From assembly GCA_007922195.1 (NCBI GenBank), contig ML682059.1:16944205-17008204 (forward strand): 64,000 nucleotides of DNA, in the 5' to 3' direction. Positions 1 through 11,289 of this stretch are shown here, in pieces; position 1 is the first letter of the stretch, and each line of letters begins with the position of its first letter. The stretch comes from Podocnemis expansa. Its lineage: Eukaryota > Chordata > Testudines > Podocnemididae. The position numbers and the translations under genes were made by a program. Under the pieces are notes generated by a model. That model ran no database searches, had not been told where the DNA came from, and saw only the letters and a program-made list of their open reading frames with translations.

Positions 1-241
1 TTGTCTGGTGTCACATGATATCATGATTTCTAAAAGTTATAACACCTCAAAGAGCAAATAAGCAATTATAACAGTGATTTGTTTATGTATCTAAATTAGA
101 AGTATTAATTGCCTTTGTTAGATTACACACTCTTTAATTAATCTATTTGAATGATGTAGTTACAAGCTAGAAAACTACATTGAAATAATTAATTATTTCT
201 GCAGTGACATATAACTCAAAATTTGCTAAGCGCTATCACAG
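1..241. other. AT-rich sequence, nothing recognised
   Basis: No open frame, repeat terminus or motif was recognised. It directly precedes the Penelope-derived foldback. Confidence 0.4.
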
Positions 242-470
242 AACAAACAAACAAATCCAAGCAAGGAGTCCTGTGGCACTTAAAGAATAACATATTTATT
301 TACTGCATGAGCTTTCATGAGAGAAAATCCCTCTTCGTCAGATTTTCCTCCACAGAAGCTCATGCAGTAAATAAATTTGTGAGTGTTGAAGTGCCACAGG
401 ACTCCTTGCTTGTTTTCCTGAACTACAGTAACATGGCTACTCCCTTGGAACTTGGAAACAAACAAACAAA
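242..470. mobile_element. Penelope-like element 3' tail, foldback copy
   Basis: Two copies of the 'gtcctgtggcac' tail face each other. The arm near 261-281 is matched by its reverse complement near 391-411, and inner arms near 298-314 and 358-374 also pair. The right end runs through the 'actagactaacacggctacc'-like terminus seen in the other copies. A 14-base CAAA-rich direct repeat (242-255 and 457-470) flanks it and may be the target duplication, although its low complexity weakens this. The short reading frames here are shadows of the repeat. Assignment to Penelope rests on the longer copy at 17968-20400. Confidence 0.7.
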
Positions 471-479
471 CAAAAAACT

Positions 480-1906
480 AGGCATAGTTCTTATCCAAAA
501 CCTCAGAATCAAAGTAGGCATATTTTAGGATAAAGTAAGACAAATTAAAAGAGGCACATGTAGGAGGAACAAATGCTCAAATGCAAGGTCATGAGTTAGT
601 TCAATAATAATGCATATTTGGACTTTTGTTTTGATTTCTATTTTATGAATGGAGATGGAGGGCAACAGCACATTCCTTATTGAAATGAACTCCTGTGCTT
701 TATCCAGTCTTCCATCTTCTGTGTCCACACAATACAATGATTCTTCTTTTTGCTCTACCCACCACAATTTATTCCCCTCCACTCTCTACCAGACAAGTGT
801 TCTTCAAATCTGGGCTGAAATGAAGAACTCGAAAAAATTGTAGCTCTAAGATAGAACACTCCTAGATCTCAGTAAGCTCATGTGCCTTTCTACTTCCTCC
901 CTCATTCAAGATCTTCCCCTGAAAAGAGATGAACATGTTCCTATCATAGCTAGTAGAGCTAGGAATTCAACTCACCTGACCCAAAGTGACTGTGTCTCCT
1001 CCTCCAGGGCAGCAGAAAAGGATAGAAAGATTCTGCTTCCAGAAATTCCACATACTGTTCATAAAATGTGTATATTAGAGAAAATGTCTCTGAGCCAGCA
1101 AGTTTCCCTCTTTATTTTATTTTATTTTATTTTATTTTATTTTCAGAGTTGTTCACCCCCTTTCCCTCCTGGAATATTTGTAGATAACACATCAAGATAC
1201 ATATTGTTTTATAAAATGTGTTAATAAAATTTAACTGTGATTGCTCCAAGTATAGCATTTTTCAAATTTAGCCCATGGAAAGTTTCAGTGGTCAGTCAGG
1301 AAGCAGAGGGCATAAGCAGTCTGCAAGAATAATCTGCCAAATTTTCTGTAGCAAGACAGCTGGGATGCATCCAATAAAATACACTATGCATTCTGTTAGA
1401 CCTTTTTGCAAAACGCAAGGTACAAAATGGTCAGGGCTAAAGCAGAGAATAGGAACATCCTGACTCCTGATCCTATATCCTCTATTCACTGTGGTATATT
1501 TGAAATGCACTGAACTTGATCTATCCCAGAAAAGTCACTCTAGGTTCTGACATGGAGTAACAAATATTTTTCACTGTGAACTCAGGAAAGAGCCCTTCTT
1601 TATTCTTCCAAATGATATGGATCTACATGCAAGGTCAAATTTTCAAGAAGCTCAGCTCCCACCCCATTATGGGACCACAATAAGTAGCCAGGTTTTACAA
1701 TCAGACAAAGCAAAGATCTGATGCTGAAGTGCAAGCTACAAAGCAAATTGTACTGTTACATTTTGTTAAAGTGCTCAGTAAAAAAATAAATGCAAAGCAT
1801 GACAAACCTGCAGAGACTACTTCCATCCATTCTGCTCCATAAGCATCTCAGTAGAACCCAAAGAGCCCCTTCCGAATAGTTGTACTTCCTGACTGGGGAA
1901 GGAAGG
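480..1906. other. Unannotated AT-rich stretch
   Basis: No coding frame of convincing composition and no clear transposon terminus was found. It contains a (TTTTA)n microsatellite at 1111-1142 and is otherwise featureless to me. Confidence 0.4.
1111..1142. repeat. (TTTTA)n microsatellite
   Basis: About six perfect tandem TTTTA units are visible directly. Confidence 0.95.
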
Positions 1907-1936
1907 AAAAATAAATAAATAAATAAATAAAATAAA
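1907..1936. repeat. (AAAT)n microsatellite
   Basis: Tandem AAAT units run straight into the Penelope-derived tail at 1935. This may be the element's own simple-repeat border or an expanded target. Confidence 0.85.
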
Positions 1937-2030
1937 GGAGTCCTGTGGCACTTAAAGACCCTCAGATTTTTTTTATGGCATGAGCTATTGTGGGAGAAAA
2001 TCCCACTTCATCTGATGGCTTACCACATTT
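1935..2030 (-). mobile_element. Penelope-like element 3' tail fragment
   Basis: It contains the 'ggagtcctgtggcac' block, then the block that in sense orientation reads 'gggattttctcccac'. The terminal 'ggctac' end is missing, so both sides are truncated. The sense strand of the element is the minus strand. Confidence 0.65.
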
Positions 2031-2214
2031 GGATTGATGGATCTTATAACTACTTTTCAACAAAATTTGACAAATCAAGGAGATGTATGGGGTTAGGAGA
2101 GTCACTTGTGTTGTCAGCTGACTTTTGTATGTATGGTCTTTCCTTCTGCTGCTCCCTGTTCTGTACAGATAGCTCATTCAGCAGACAGTGATAGTACTAC
2201 CAATGTGGTTAAAA

Positions 2215-2790
2215 TGCTGAAGGCTGGAAGGTCATTGCCTCTGTAGCATTGTTTAGGCTGCGCAGTGCTTCTGTCTTTGTAACTTCCATGTTATTAGTAG
2301 AGAGTGCAGAATGTTAGTTCAGAAGCCCTTGATGTTACTCATAAAAGAAGGCATGGTTTGGTGGCAAAGACTCAGATAGGTTTATTTTCAAGGAAGGATG
2401 GAACTAGTTTCTTGTATCGATGTTACAGTTACACTCACATGTATGCTCATTACAGTGGACTCAGTAAACAATGGGATTTTTCTGCTGCCCCATCAGCTGG
2501 ACCAAGGCTTTAAGGCAAAGTACCCAGGCTGAGGCAAACGACTGGCATACCCAAGTTATATACCGCGTGGCTACCCCTTGGAACATACTGCCTGATGTAT
2601 TTCATAACATCTATTTGTTACCTATCCTTATTCCTGATATCTTGGACAATATATTCCCATTCATTATGTTGTCAAGCTAACTTACCTTGTATTAGATTGC
2701 TGTGCCTGTACTAGCTGGAATATATTTACATAAGTGTCTAGTACCTAGTACATGAGCGACAACTTTGCCAAGTTCACAGTCCATGAACTT
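2215..2790 (-). mobile_element. Candidate LTR, reverse orientation
   Basis: On the minus strand a TATATAA motif near 2555 is followed about 170 bases later by an AATAAA signal near 2383. This is the spacing expected of a U3-R-U5 long terminal repeat. The ends and target duplication could not be resolved, so the boundaries are approximate. No adjacent retroviral or Gypsy coding sequence was seen, so if real it is a solo or truncated LTR. An ordinary unique sequence with chance signals is the alternative. Confidence 0.35.
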
Positions 2791-4570
2791 ATAACCATCA
2801 GATTTAATAGCCTGACTTTATTTCACAGCCTCTGTTTCAGGCCTCAGATCTTGCACCAGTCCAGGTGCTCCAAGCTTTCTCTTATACCTTGTCCCCAGGG
2901 AAAAAATCTCAGTCAGACCATGGATGTTGGCTGCAGTAGAATTGCTTCTGAAGTGTAGATAAAGCAGATGGATTTACAGAAATCAGTAAATTGATAGGAT
3001 TATAGTCTGTGTGCAGGTACACGAGTTATTCCAAAAAAGACTGGGGTTTCTTGTTGGGACTTTGGAAACTGCCAAACAGTAGTTCACCCCCATAGTGCAT
3101 TCACCAGCAGTTTTCTTCTTACTCCATGTTGAGAGAGTTTGTGCAAATCTCAAATCACGTGTTGCCATTTTCACAACAAAAGGGCCTTCACTACAGCATA
3201 CTAAAATCAGCAGGTGCTCCCTCTTTTATAATTGTTATTCAGTTATCTCTGCAAGGGTCCCATTAAAAGTTTGGGAAAGAGGCCTGTTGTAAGAATAGTG
3301 GAAATCTTGAAGGCTCCATTCTCTCAAAAAGGACATGGGGAAGTTGGCAGCCTAAGAACTGTGGGTCAGATCCAACAATCCCTGAATACAATGGTGGCAA
3401 CACAGAATTAGCTTTACAGCATAACTGAGAAGAAAAGTCAGTTAATTAATTTAAATAATTCAAAATGGGGTCTTTTTTTTTTTTAAATACATTATCATCA
3501 TTTCTACTTTACAAAGTTTGAATTTAATTTTTCAAATATTCATTCTTCCATGCAAGGTTTTAAACTGAGTGTTATTAGTCCAAAACATTCATAAGTGAAA
3601 AGTAACCTCAGTAAATGCTAACCTCAGTAAATTGTTTTTTTTTATCACGTTATAACCATTTTAATTTCAAAGTTAAGACTCTTTGAAGTCAACTGTTTTA
3701 AAAATATTTCATTACTTTTAAACGGCCTTGATTAATTTCCACCAGTTCTAGTGAAGAGTCACTTACCATGTTTGCCCTAGATCTTTTCAAAAGTGCTTCC
3801 CACAGTCAGCAATGATGACTACAAAGCTATTGGAAGTTAACTGGGCAAATGCATTTGCATAACTTTCCAAGTTACGCTGTGCCAAGGTAAGAGCAAGAAT
3901 AAGGTAAACTGTGCCCCTTCTCCAGGCTCTACGACTTTTCCTGGTACCACTGCTTTCCTCACAAATTACAGGCCAAATGAACCAATTGTACTAAATGGAG
4001 TTGCTGCGAATGTGTGATACAGCTGCTCCTAAATATTTAGTAGGTGCTGGGTATACAAGGTAGCACACAATCCAAATGCTTCAAGTGCTGGGCTATCAGC
4101 AGTTCCCAAGATTATTTACACACTTCACATAAGAGGATTTCCTTGCTAGGACTGCCAGAAAGTAGAAGGTGTAGTTACTCTGAAAAGAACTTCTTAATTA
4201 AGGGCCCAAGAACACTCCAGCATAGTGCAAGGGCCCAGTTTCTGAGGTTTCCAACCTCCCCTCACCCCTGACTGGCTTTCCTGCACAACAGCTCCCAGCG
4301 TGCTGACTCAGCCTCCAGATTCCTCCTGAACTCACTCCCCTCTGATGTCAAGTTTCACTTCCCTTTGCCATGGTGGAGGAATTATGTGGCACTCTTCTGG
4401 CTTCCTATGGCACCGGGGGATGACACAATGTCTAGAAAATCATCAGAACTTACATTTTTCACCTTTAAAAGCTTCTTCTGTCAGTATTTCCTTTGAATCT
4501 TTCTGTGGATATTGAATTCCATTTTGTGAGGGAGAGGACAGGGTTAAGGTTCTTTATAACCAAAAGGAAG
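2791..4570. other. Unannotated, mostly unique-looking stretch
   Basis: Short frames here have no recognisable domain. I see poly-T near 3473-3484 and no transposon termini. Confidence 0.4.
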
Positions 4571-4573
4571 GTA

Positions 4574-4868
4574 TGTCTAAGGGCAAGCCTGCACAGCCTG
4601 CCCTTTTTGGCAGCAGTTGAATGTAGATGCACAAGTTACCTAAATAACTTGTGAATCTACATTTGGCCTCTCTGCTCCCTGCACACACACTAAGCTGGTT
4701 CAAAGGGAAGAGCCTCCCTTTGAACCAGCATTAACCATTTGCTTGGATGGTGTTTCAGGATCAACTTCCTGATTGGCTGAGTGGGCCTTCACAGAGCCAA
4801 TTAGTTGATCAGGAAGTTCAAACTGACGGTGGTGACTTTGCTGCCATCATTGAAGATCTGCCTTAAGA
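4574..4868. mobile_element. Hairpin-rich MITE-like element
   Basis: Three hairpins lie side by side: about 4619-4667 (19-base arms, one mismatch), 4694-4708 with 4715-4729 (15-base perfect arms, 6-base loop), and about 4760-4820 (AACTTCCTGAT arm with its complement). Weakly inverted ends (AAGGGCAAGC against AAGGCAGATC) suggest a non-autonomous DNA transposon. No clear target duplication was identified and no coding content is present. Confidence 0.5.
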
Positions 4869-5677
4869 TATTCTCATTCGCAATATATAGATTATCCAAA
4901 TGGAGGAACCATATGGCAGAGGAGTGGCTGGTTTCTTCTCAAGGAATTTTCCTTCACTAAGAATCTTCTTTACAGCAACAACAACAAAATCGGATTGGCT
5001 ATGAAAGAGTGTCCTTCCAGGTCACCTCTTACATGTGAATGTCACAGAACCCACAAGGAAATTCACTCATCTCCCCACAACTTCTCTTATAGTAAAGTGA
5101 CAGACAGTGCACACAAAAAGAAGCTTTTTAGTTCAGCTTGACTGCCTATTGCATGCAGACAGATAAAAGCATTTTGGACACTTGCCAGGAGAGAAACCTT
5201 AAAGCAGCTTCATTAGACAAAAGCAAGATAATCAGAGTAAATATACAGTGCTGCCTTTGTTACTTAAGCTGTTTGCAAAGCTTTTATGCTGTGGGCTATC
5301 CAATTAATGCCCTGAGCACAAGGTACAGACACAGGGCTGGGCACCCTGGGGTCTGAGCATTCAAAACATGGTTATATACATTTTCTGTTTTTTCTAACCT
5401 AGACAGATAGGCATCCCAAAAGTTACTTAACATATCCTAATTATAATTTGCATATGCTAATACTGGTGATGCACCCCCAGCACCGAGCAGCTCAATAAAA
5501 CAACCCCCAGTCATACAATTATAGCCACAATTTGAGGTCTCCCCCCCCCCCAGTAGCAGTGGAAGGTAGATGTCACAGAGGAAAATGAGGACAAGAGAGT
5601 GCCCAAGTATACCAATGGAAAAGCTTTTCCATTGTAGCTAAAATAATTCTCTTTGAAGAAGTGTTGGTAGGGGAGCT
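4869..5677. other. Unannotated stretch
   Basis: No gene or clear repeat family was recognised. A run of about 11 C residues lies at 5541-5551. Confidence 0.4.
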
Positions 5678-5685
5678 CTCTAGAG

Positions 5686-5863
5686 CAGTAGTTCTCAACC
5701 TTTTGTGGGTCGCAACACACTTGGCAGCATCTTGCAACTGTACAGAACACACTAGCACACTCCCTTCAGCCCAAATCCAGTCACCTCCCTAGCTCTTCAT
5801 GGCACACTTACTGCAGTGTAGTGACACAGTAATGTGTTCCGACACAGTGGTTGAGAATGACTG
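5686..5863. mobile_element. hAT-like MITE, CAGTAGTTCTCAACC terminus
   Basis: The left end CAGTAGTTCTCAACC is matched by the right end ...GGTTGAGAATGACTG in inverted orientation. Flanking 8-bp sequences CTCTAGAG (5678-5685) and CTCTAGAA (5864-5871) agree at 7 of 8 positions. An 8-bp duplication with CAG...CTG ends is typical of hAT transposons. At 178 bp with no frame, it is non-autonomous. Confidence 0.85.
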
Positions 5864-6049
5864 CTCTAGAAATCTCTCCGTTGCCATGAATCAGACGTTG
5901 TAGAAACAGATAGGATGGGTAACAGCTTAGTGTAACTGCAGGACCACACCACAGGGGATAATAAAAGTTAAAGTTCTTCATCTCCACTCAAAAAAGACAG
6001 TGGAGCACAGAGCTGCAATGGAGGGGGCATCATGGAAGCATGAGAAAGG

Positions 6050-6108
6050 GACCATGATCTGATTTCCACTGGACCAAAGGTCCATCAGACCCAGCTCTAC
6101 CTTATAGT
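6050..6108. repeat. Short interspersed-repeat fragment
   Basis: The 'ggaccaaaggtccatc' core resembles a repeat common in reptile DNA, recalled from memory and unnamed. Only a short piece is present. Confidence 0.3.
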
Positions 6109-6276
6109 TGGAGACCATTTAGATTCTATTTCTCTGAGAAACAAATATTTATTAAATATCTATATCCATAGCCGCAGTCACCCCTGAAACTAATCCTAAC
6201 TTCCATTTTTGTTCCACACTGTTTGAATCAAAGCAACTTGCCTGGTTTGCTGAAAAAAAATCTCAACTGACCTTGT

Positions 6277-6565
6277 CTATGTCTACATTAGAGGGCTCAG
6301 GTAAGTCAATTTAATAAGGTCAGCTTAAAGTTGACTTTATTAAGTTGACTTAGAGAAGTCCCATTTGCTTAAGTCGACTTTCTAAAGTTAGCTTAAATGG
6401 CTTTTCTGCCTTTTGCCAACTTTATTAAGTTGACTTTAATGGCTACATTTTGTTAAGTCGGCTTAATAAAGTTGAGTTTTCACTTAAAGTTGACTTTAAG
6501 GATAAGAGTGATTAAGTTGACGTAAGCAAGTGCTGAAGTTGACTTAATGAACTCCAAAGGTGACC
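6277..6565. mobile_element. Palindromic MITE, AAGTCGACTT family, truncated
   Basis: It begins with a TATGTCTACA terminus and is filled with variants of TTAAGTTGACTTAA and AAGTCGACTT in both orientations. The matching right terminus is not visible, so the 3' side is truncated or diverged. It is the same family as 31297-31708 and 59010-60112. Confidence 0.65.
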
Positions 6566-6585
6566 CTCGATTCCAATCCGTGTTT

Positions 6586-6712
6586 CTGATGAAGTAGAAT
6601 TTTCTCCCATGAGATCTCATGCAATAAATAAATTTGTTAGTTTTTAAAAGTGCCACCAAACTTCTTGAGTGTTTTGCTGAACTAGACTAATATGGCTACC
6701 TCTCACAAACTT
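6586..6712 (+). mobile_element. Penelope-like element 3' tail, 5'-truncated
   Basis: It runs in sense from 'tgatgaagt' through the 'ctcatgcaataaat' and 'gtgccacc' blocks to the 'actagactaatatggctacc' end. It matches the right half of the foldback at 242-470. Confidence 0.7.
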
Positions 6713-6984
6713 GTCAACTTCCATTGTAAATCTCACCATAACAGCAATTTTCCACACCACTTACATGTACATTCTAACAGGGTTAAAGGAAAAGCTTGCA
6801 TGTCTCTGGCACATAGGCACTTCCATATTCACTATATATATCAAATGGATGAAAATTCTGGAGATGGAGACACTGTATATTCTTAATTCTTACTCGTTTC
6901 CTCAAGCACATCTGCATAATTTCAGGTACCAACTGTGAAAGAAATTATTTATTAATCATCAGTAATGTATATTACAGACATTCC

Positions 6985-7090
6985 TAAAAGGCAAACAAGA
7001 ATGGGGTCCCATTGTGCTAGGCATTACACAAACAGTAGACAGTCCTTGTCCAAAAGAACTTGCAATCTAAAAAGGCAAAACAGGCACAGA
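6985..7090. repeat. Old amniote SINE/LINE 3' fragment
   Basis: The pattern 'gtgctaggcattacac...acagtccttgtcc...cttgcaatct' matches an old repeat common in amniotes. From memory it is MIR- or L2-like; the family name is uncertain. It is strongly diverged. Confidence 0.4.
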
Positions 7091-7604
7091 ATAGGGGAAG
7101 GGATCTAACATAAGAAGAGTGAACAAACAGATGATAGCAAATCTTATTAGTTCCACATTTTTTTTTCATTTTTGTCATTCATATCCTCCAGTCAAAAATG
7201 TGGCTGGATCAGGAGGATATTAGGTGCCTGTTGCAGGGGAAACACTATAAAGAGATGGCTTGTGATCTGTGGTGCCCATCTTCCTTTACCTGCAATGTCA
7301 TCTAGTCCTACTCTGGCTGAGAAAAATGAGGATGCCCTCCTTGATTCTCTTGTGCTCTTAACGGCATCCCACAACACTTCAACCAGTGCCACTCTGTTTC
7401 CAGTGAAGGGAATGTTTAAGCCTCAGCTTTCATTTTGGATCCAAAGGACTGCCACTGTAGCCAGCACTTGAAAAACCTCTGCAGGAACTTATTAAAAGGG
7501 AGGGCAGATTGGCAAAGGCTCAGGGCGGAGGGTGGTATTTATCTTTCCGTGTAGCATGGGGCATGACATAATTGCTGGTAGATTCTCTGTACCTTAAAAC
7601 CTAT

Positions 7605-7758
7605 AAATCATGATTTGAGGACTTTAATAGCTCAGTTACAGGCCACAGGTTTATTGTAGGAGTGGGTGGGCAAAGTTCTGTGGCCTGTATTGTGAAGGCG
7701 GTCAGACTAGATGGTCATATTGGTCCTTTCTGACCTTCGAGTCTATGGGTCTATGGGA
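7605..7758 (+). mobile_element. CR1-type 3' end or CR1-tailed SINE
   Basis: The order 'ctgtggcctg', 'gtcagactagatggtca', 'tctgacctt', 'gtctatggg' is the CR1 LINE 3' UTR pattern shared by tortoise tRNA-derived SINEs. No clear tRNA-like head (A and B boxes) was found upstream, so a truncated CR1 is likelier than a full SINE. Confidence 0.65.
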
Positions 7759-8259
7759 CCCATTTCCTGAGTTATTGTTACTAGAGAAAGGAACATGGAC
7801 AAATAGACACTCCTAGCAAAAGAAACACTGCAATAGATCTGCATAAGGGCACCTGCTCATTGTGGGTAACTGGTGTGCTCAAAAGGAGACAGCCCACCCT
7901 TTTAACCAAGGTGTTTTCTTAAAGGTTACATGGAGAGCGCCAGATAATCTTTGTGGAGACTGCTCAGACACGTCAGTACTCCATGGCTCTTCAAGCTCAC
8001 TCACTCTGTGCAGGCAGAAGCTTCCCTGTGGGCTGTATAACTCTATGTCCTTAAACTGTTCCACTGATTCCCCTAAACAAATACCTTCTCCATATGACAC
8101 CCCTTTTCAAAAACATGGCCTTGAGACTCCTGTGACCCTGTCTGACTTCGCCAGTAATGGCTCCCACTGATATATTGACCATTCCGTCACCAGCAACAAA
8201 TGTAACTGAAAAAAGCAATAGTTTCCAACTGACAATCATTTTGAATGGATGTGGTTGGA
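7759..8259. other. Unannotated stretch
   Basis: Frames of up to about 100 codons exist, but none has a recognisable domain or convincing coding pattern. No repeat termini were recognised. Confidence 0.35.
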
Positions 8260-8682
8260 GGGTATGTCCACGTCTCTTTTATTTTGGGCTCCGTCATTTC
8301 GAAATAAGAGCCGTCATTTTGAAATAGCTTAAGCCTTCTTTAAATTGAAACGGCTGTTATTTTGAAATGGTTATTTTGAAATAACGCCATTTGGATGTGT
8401 TATTTTGAAATAACCATTATTTCAAAATAACACTGTTGCCCTTCTCCTTCTCAAGGTGCCTTTCTTTTAGCCTATATTGGGCGGGGGCATGTCCCAGGGA
8501 GGGGACCATGTTGCCACACCTCCCATGGTGCCCCTCTCCTAAAGCAAAATAGGAAGTCCTGTGTTTGGACGTGCTATTTCGCTTTGAGCTTTTCCCTTAT
8601 TTCAAATTAACATTTTCTTAATTCGAATTATGTTGAAATAAGGACTTTATTTTGAAATAATGATGTACGTGTGGACATAGCC
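8260..8682. mobile_element. Palindromic MITE, TTATTTCGAAATAA family
   Basis: The ends GGGTATGTCCACG and CGTGTGGACATAGCC are inverted repeats. The interior is dense with TTATTTTGAAATAA-type palindromes. The flanking triplets are GGA and TGA, only a partial match to a 3-bp duplication. The shared termini and the TAA/TTA duplications of its relatives suggest a PIF/Harbinger-like origin. It has no coding content. Confidence 0.75.
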
Positions 8683-8831
8683 TGAGAAGGCAACTTCAGC
8701 CTCAGTATAGCTAGGGTGAAATTATATTGGTACCCAATTCTTCTCGTAGCTAATGAGAGCTCTCCTTTATCAGCAAGAATCCAAGTTAATTGAACTGAAT
8801 TTTGCAAACAATTCCTCACTGTCATCTGTGA

Positions 8832-9497
8832 CTATCCAGAGGGATAGCTGTGTTAGTCTGTGTACAGCAAAAACGAGTGTCCTGTGGCACCATAATAATT
8901 AATTAAGGGTATGTCCACACGTCTCTTTTATTTCTAAATAACACTGGTTATTTCGAAATAAAAAAGATTAGGTCCACACAACATTTTCTTATTTCGAAAT
9001 GACGAGCTCTGTTATTTTGAAATAAGAGCGGTCATTTTAAAACAGCTTAAATCCCATTCATTTCGAAACAGCTGTTATTTTGAAATGGTTATTTCAAAAT
9101 AAAGCTGATAGGACATGTTGTGTCAAAACAACACCATTGTTTTGAAACAATTGTTTCGAAACAACATGTCCAAACGGCCTTATTTCAAAATAACCATTTT
9201 GAAATAGCAGCCATTTTGATAGCAGGCTTTCCCTTAATTCAAATTAACATTTTCTTAATTTGAATTAACTTATTTTGAAATAAGGACTTTATTTTGAAAT
9301 AACTCATTTTGAAATAACTTATTTTGAAATAACGATGTATGTGTGAACATAGCCTAAGAGATTTCTTTGGGCATAAGATTTTGTGGGCTCCAACCCAGTT
9401 TGTCAGATGCATCTGATGAAGTGAGTTGGAGACATGAAAGCTTATGCTTAAGGAAATCTGTTAGTCTATAAGGTGTGACAGGACTCTCGCTGTTTTT
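8832..9497 (-). mobile_element. Penelope-like 3' tail foldback, split by a MITE
   Basis: The left half reads 'ggatagctgtgttagtctg...gtcctgtggcacc' (antisense tail). The right half is its inverted counterpart, with the turn at the palindrome CAGATGCATCTG near 9404. Flanking 11-bp sequences near 8821-8831 and 9498-9508 match at 10 of 11 positions and look like a target duplication. The MITE at 8907-9354 sits inside. Without it the copy is about 220 bp. Confidence 0.75.
8907..9354. mobile_element. Palindromic MITE nested in Penelope tail, TTTCGAAA family
   Basis: The ends GGGTATGTCCACACG and TGTGTGAACATAGCC are inverted, with TAA on both sides (8904-8906 and 9355-9357). The interior holds many copies of TTATTTCGAAATAA and TTGTTTCGAAACAA variants. 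It must be younger than the Penelope copy it interrupts. Confidence 0.85.
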
Positions 9498-9509
9498 GTC
9501 ATCTATGAA

Positions 9510-11289
9510 GAAGAGCTCAGATTTGCATGACGGTCATTGTCTAATGAACTTTCTTGACCGTCTTTTTGCAAAACTGATGGAAATCAACCTATTCTTCACA
9601 TCCTGGGATTCAGTTGTCAAGTTTATTTTCACTGGCCTTAGCTCTGCCAACACTGTCCATGCTTATTTCTCTCAAATCCGCCTTACTGTACACCTCCTTA
9701 GGTAAAGGTCTCCCATGTGTGATGGTGTGTAGCATAGTATTTAATAGGGATGTTCTGTTGACCTGGTCTAGGAAATAGAATAATGTCCCACTAGCATAAT
9801 ACAGACATGTAATCTCATTTTTAGGATGCCAAATGCTCTCTCTATTGTCATGGAACTTACCTCTCCAGGGAGCATGTTTAAGGGTTGATGATTGGGGTCA
9901 TTACACAGCCTGTCAGATGGTATCCTCATCTATGGGCATAACTAAAGATTGCTGATTGAAGTATTGCTGTAATAGGGGTAAGGAATAGCGCAACACTGAC
10001 AGAATTTTATGAATTTCAATATTTATACAGCTTAATAAGATAAAATATTCAGCATAAGTTAATATTATTTGTACACAATTTAACATACAGCAGATACATT
10101 CAGTGTGAACTATGATCACATCAGTGCAATATTATTATTACAGTTACTGTATGCATTCCTTAATCATTCTCAGGTTTATTTAAAAAAAAAAAAAGCCAGA
10201 GAGATTACACATTAGAAATGCATAGAGGCTCATTGTAAGGCAATGAGATTCCCTTCTTACTCTGAAAAGAATATATACACATGACATATATTCTGAAATT
10301 ACTTTCTTCCAGGGCTTTGGCTTCATTGGTAACAATTAACAAAACAAACCTCAACCTAAGCTTTTCACTAATGGCTTGATCTTGTTCCATTGAAGTCAAT
10401 GGGAATTTTGCTGCTCATTTCAATGGCAATAGGACCAAGCTGCACATGACTGGCAGTAGGTTCATGATCTATGCCAGGGTATCTTCTCAGTTTCTAATTC
10501 CTTTCAGCTTACAAAAATGATCCAAACTTATAGTTTGATTTCAGATAACTAGAAACAAAAGTTAGTTTTCAAATTTTCAGCAGAAGATTTTCGTAATGGT
10601 GACACAAATTGGGGAAAAAATGTAAAAGTGTTCTCAATTTTTGGCATTCTCACCTCAAAATCAGGTTTATACAATCAGATTGCCATTGTGAGTTAGCAGC
10701 AATGATTTTGCATTTTTGTGGCAAGTTTCTAGCTCCTGAGGTTAGGGCGACGACATGTATCAGCAATTCAGAGATTGCACTCTTGTGATCATCTAGCCTC
10801 ACCTTTTTTATAACACAGGCTTTAGAATTTCCCTAAATGAATTCCTAAAGGGTACTTTTCAGAATCCCATCACTCTAATCTTGATTTTAAAATTATCAGT
10901 GATGGATAATTCACCAAACACTTAAGTTATTCCAATAGTTAATCATACTCATAATTAAAAGTTACTTTATTACCAGTCTGAGTTTACACCAATGCGCCTT
11001 CAGAACAATTCACACATGAGACAATTTCACATTTATACATTCATTGTTTTCCAGGTACATTTTACATTTATTTTGTACTCTACAGTCATACATATGCTAT
11101 ATATGAATGGTTTGTTTTACCATAAAGAAGCACTGTGTGTTTGAACTACTTTGAGAGGATCCATGAAGTATTACAATCTTTCACTTTCTCCTGATGTCCC
11201 TGAATGGTAGCTCTTCAGTGCCTCAGCCCTCCTCTAAGCCATAGTCTTAGTGAACCCCTTCATGGTATTATAGAGGAAATAATTGGCAA
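9510..11289. other. Mostly unannotated stretch with old CR1 traces
   Basis: No gene was seen. A 'ccattgaagtcaatggga' hairpin repeat, common in reptile DNA, lies at about 10372-10445. A diverged antisense CR1 3' fragment ('gatcatctagcctcac', 'taacacaggc') lies at about 10765-10960. Poly-A is at 10181-10193. Confidence 0.45.
10765..10960 (-). mobile_element. Diverged CR1 3' fragment
   Basis: The antisense words 'gatcatctagcctca' and 'ataacacaggc' and the following proline-poor tail match old CR1 3' regions. No frame survives. Confidence 0.5.

Noticed and set aside
4694..4729. Perfect hairpin as a rho-independent terminator
   Set aside because: There is no U-tract after it and the sequence is eukaryotic; it is part of a hairpin-rich repeat.
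8260..9354. Regularly spaced palindromes as a CRISPR array
   Set aside because: Spacers are not unique or of even length, and terminal inverted repeats with 3-bp duplications show MITEs instead.
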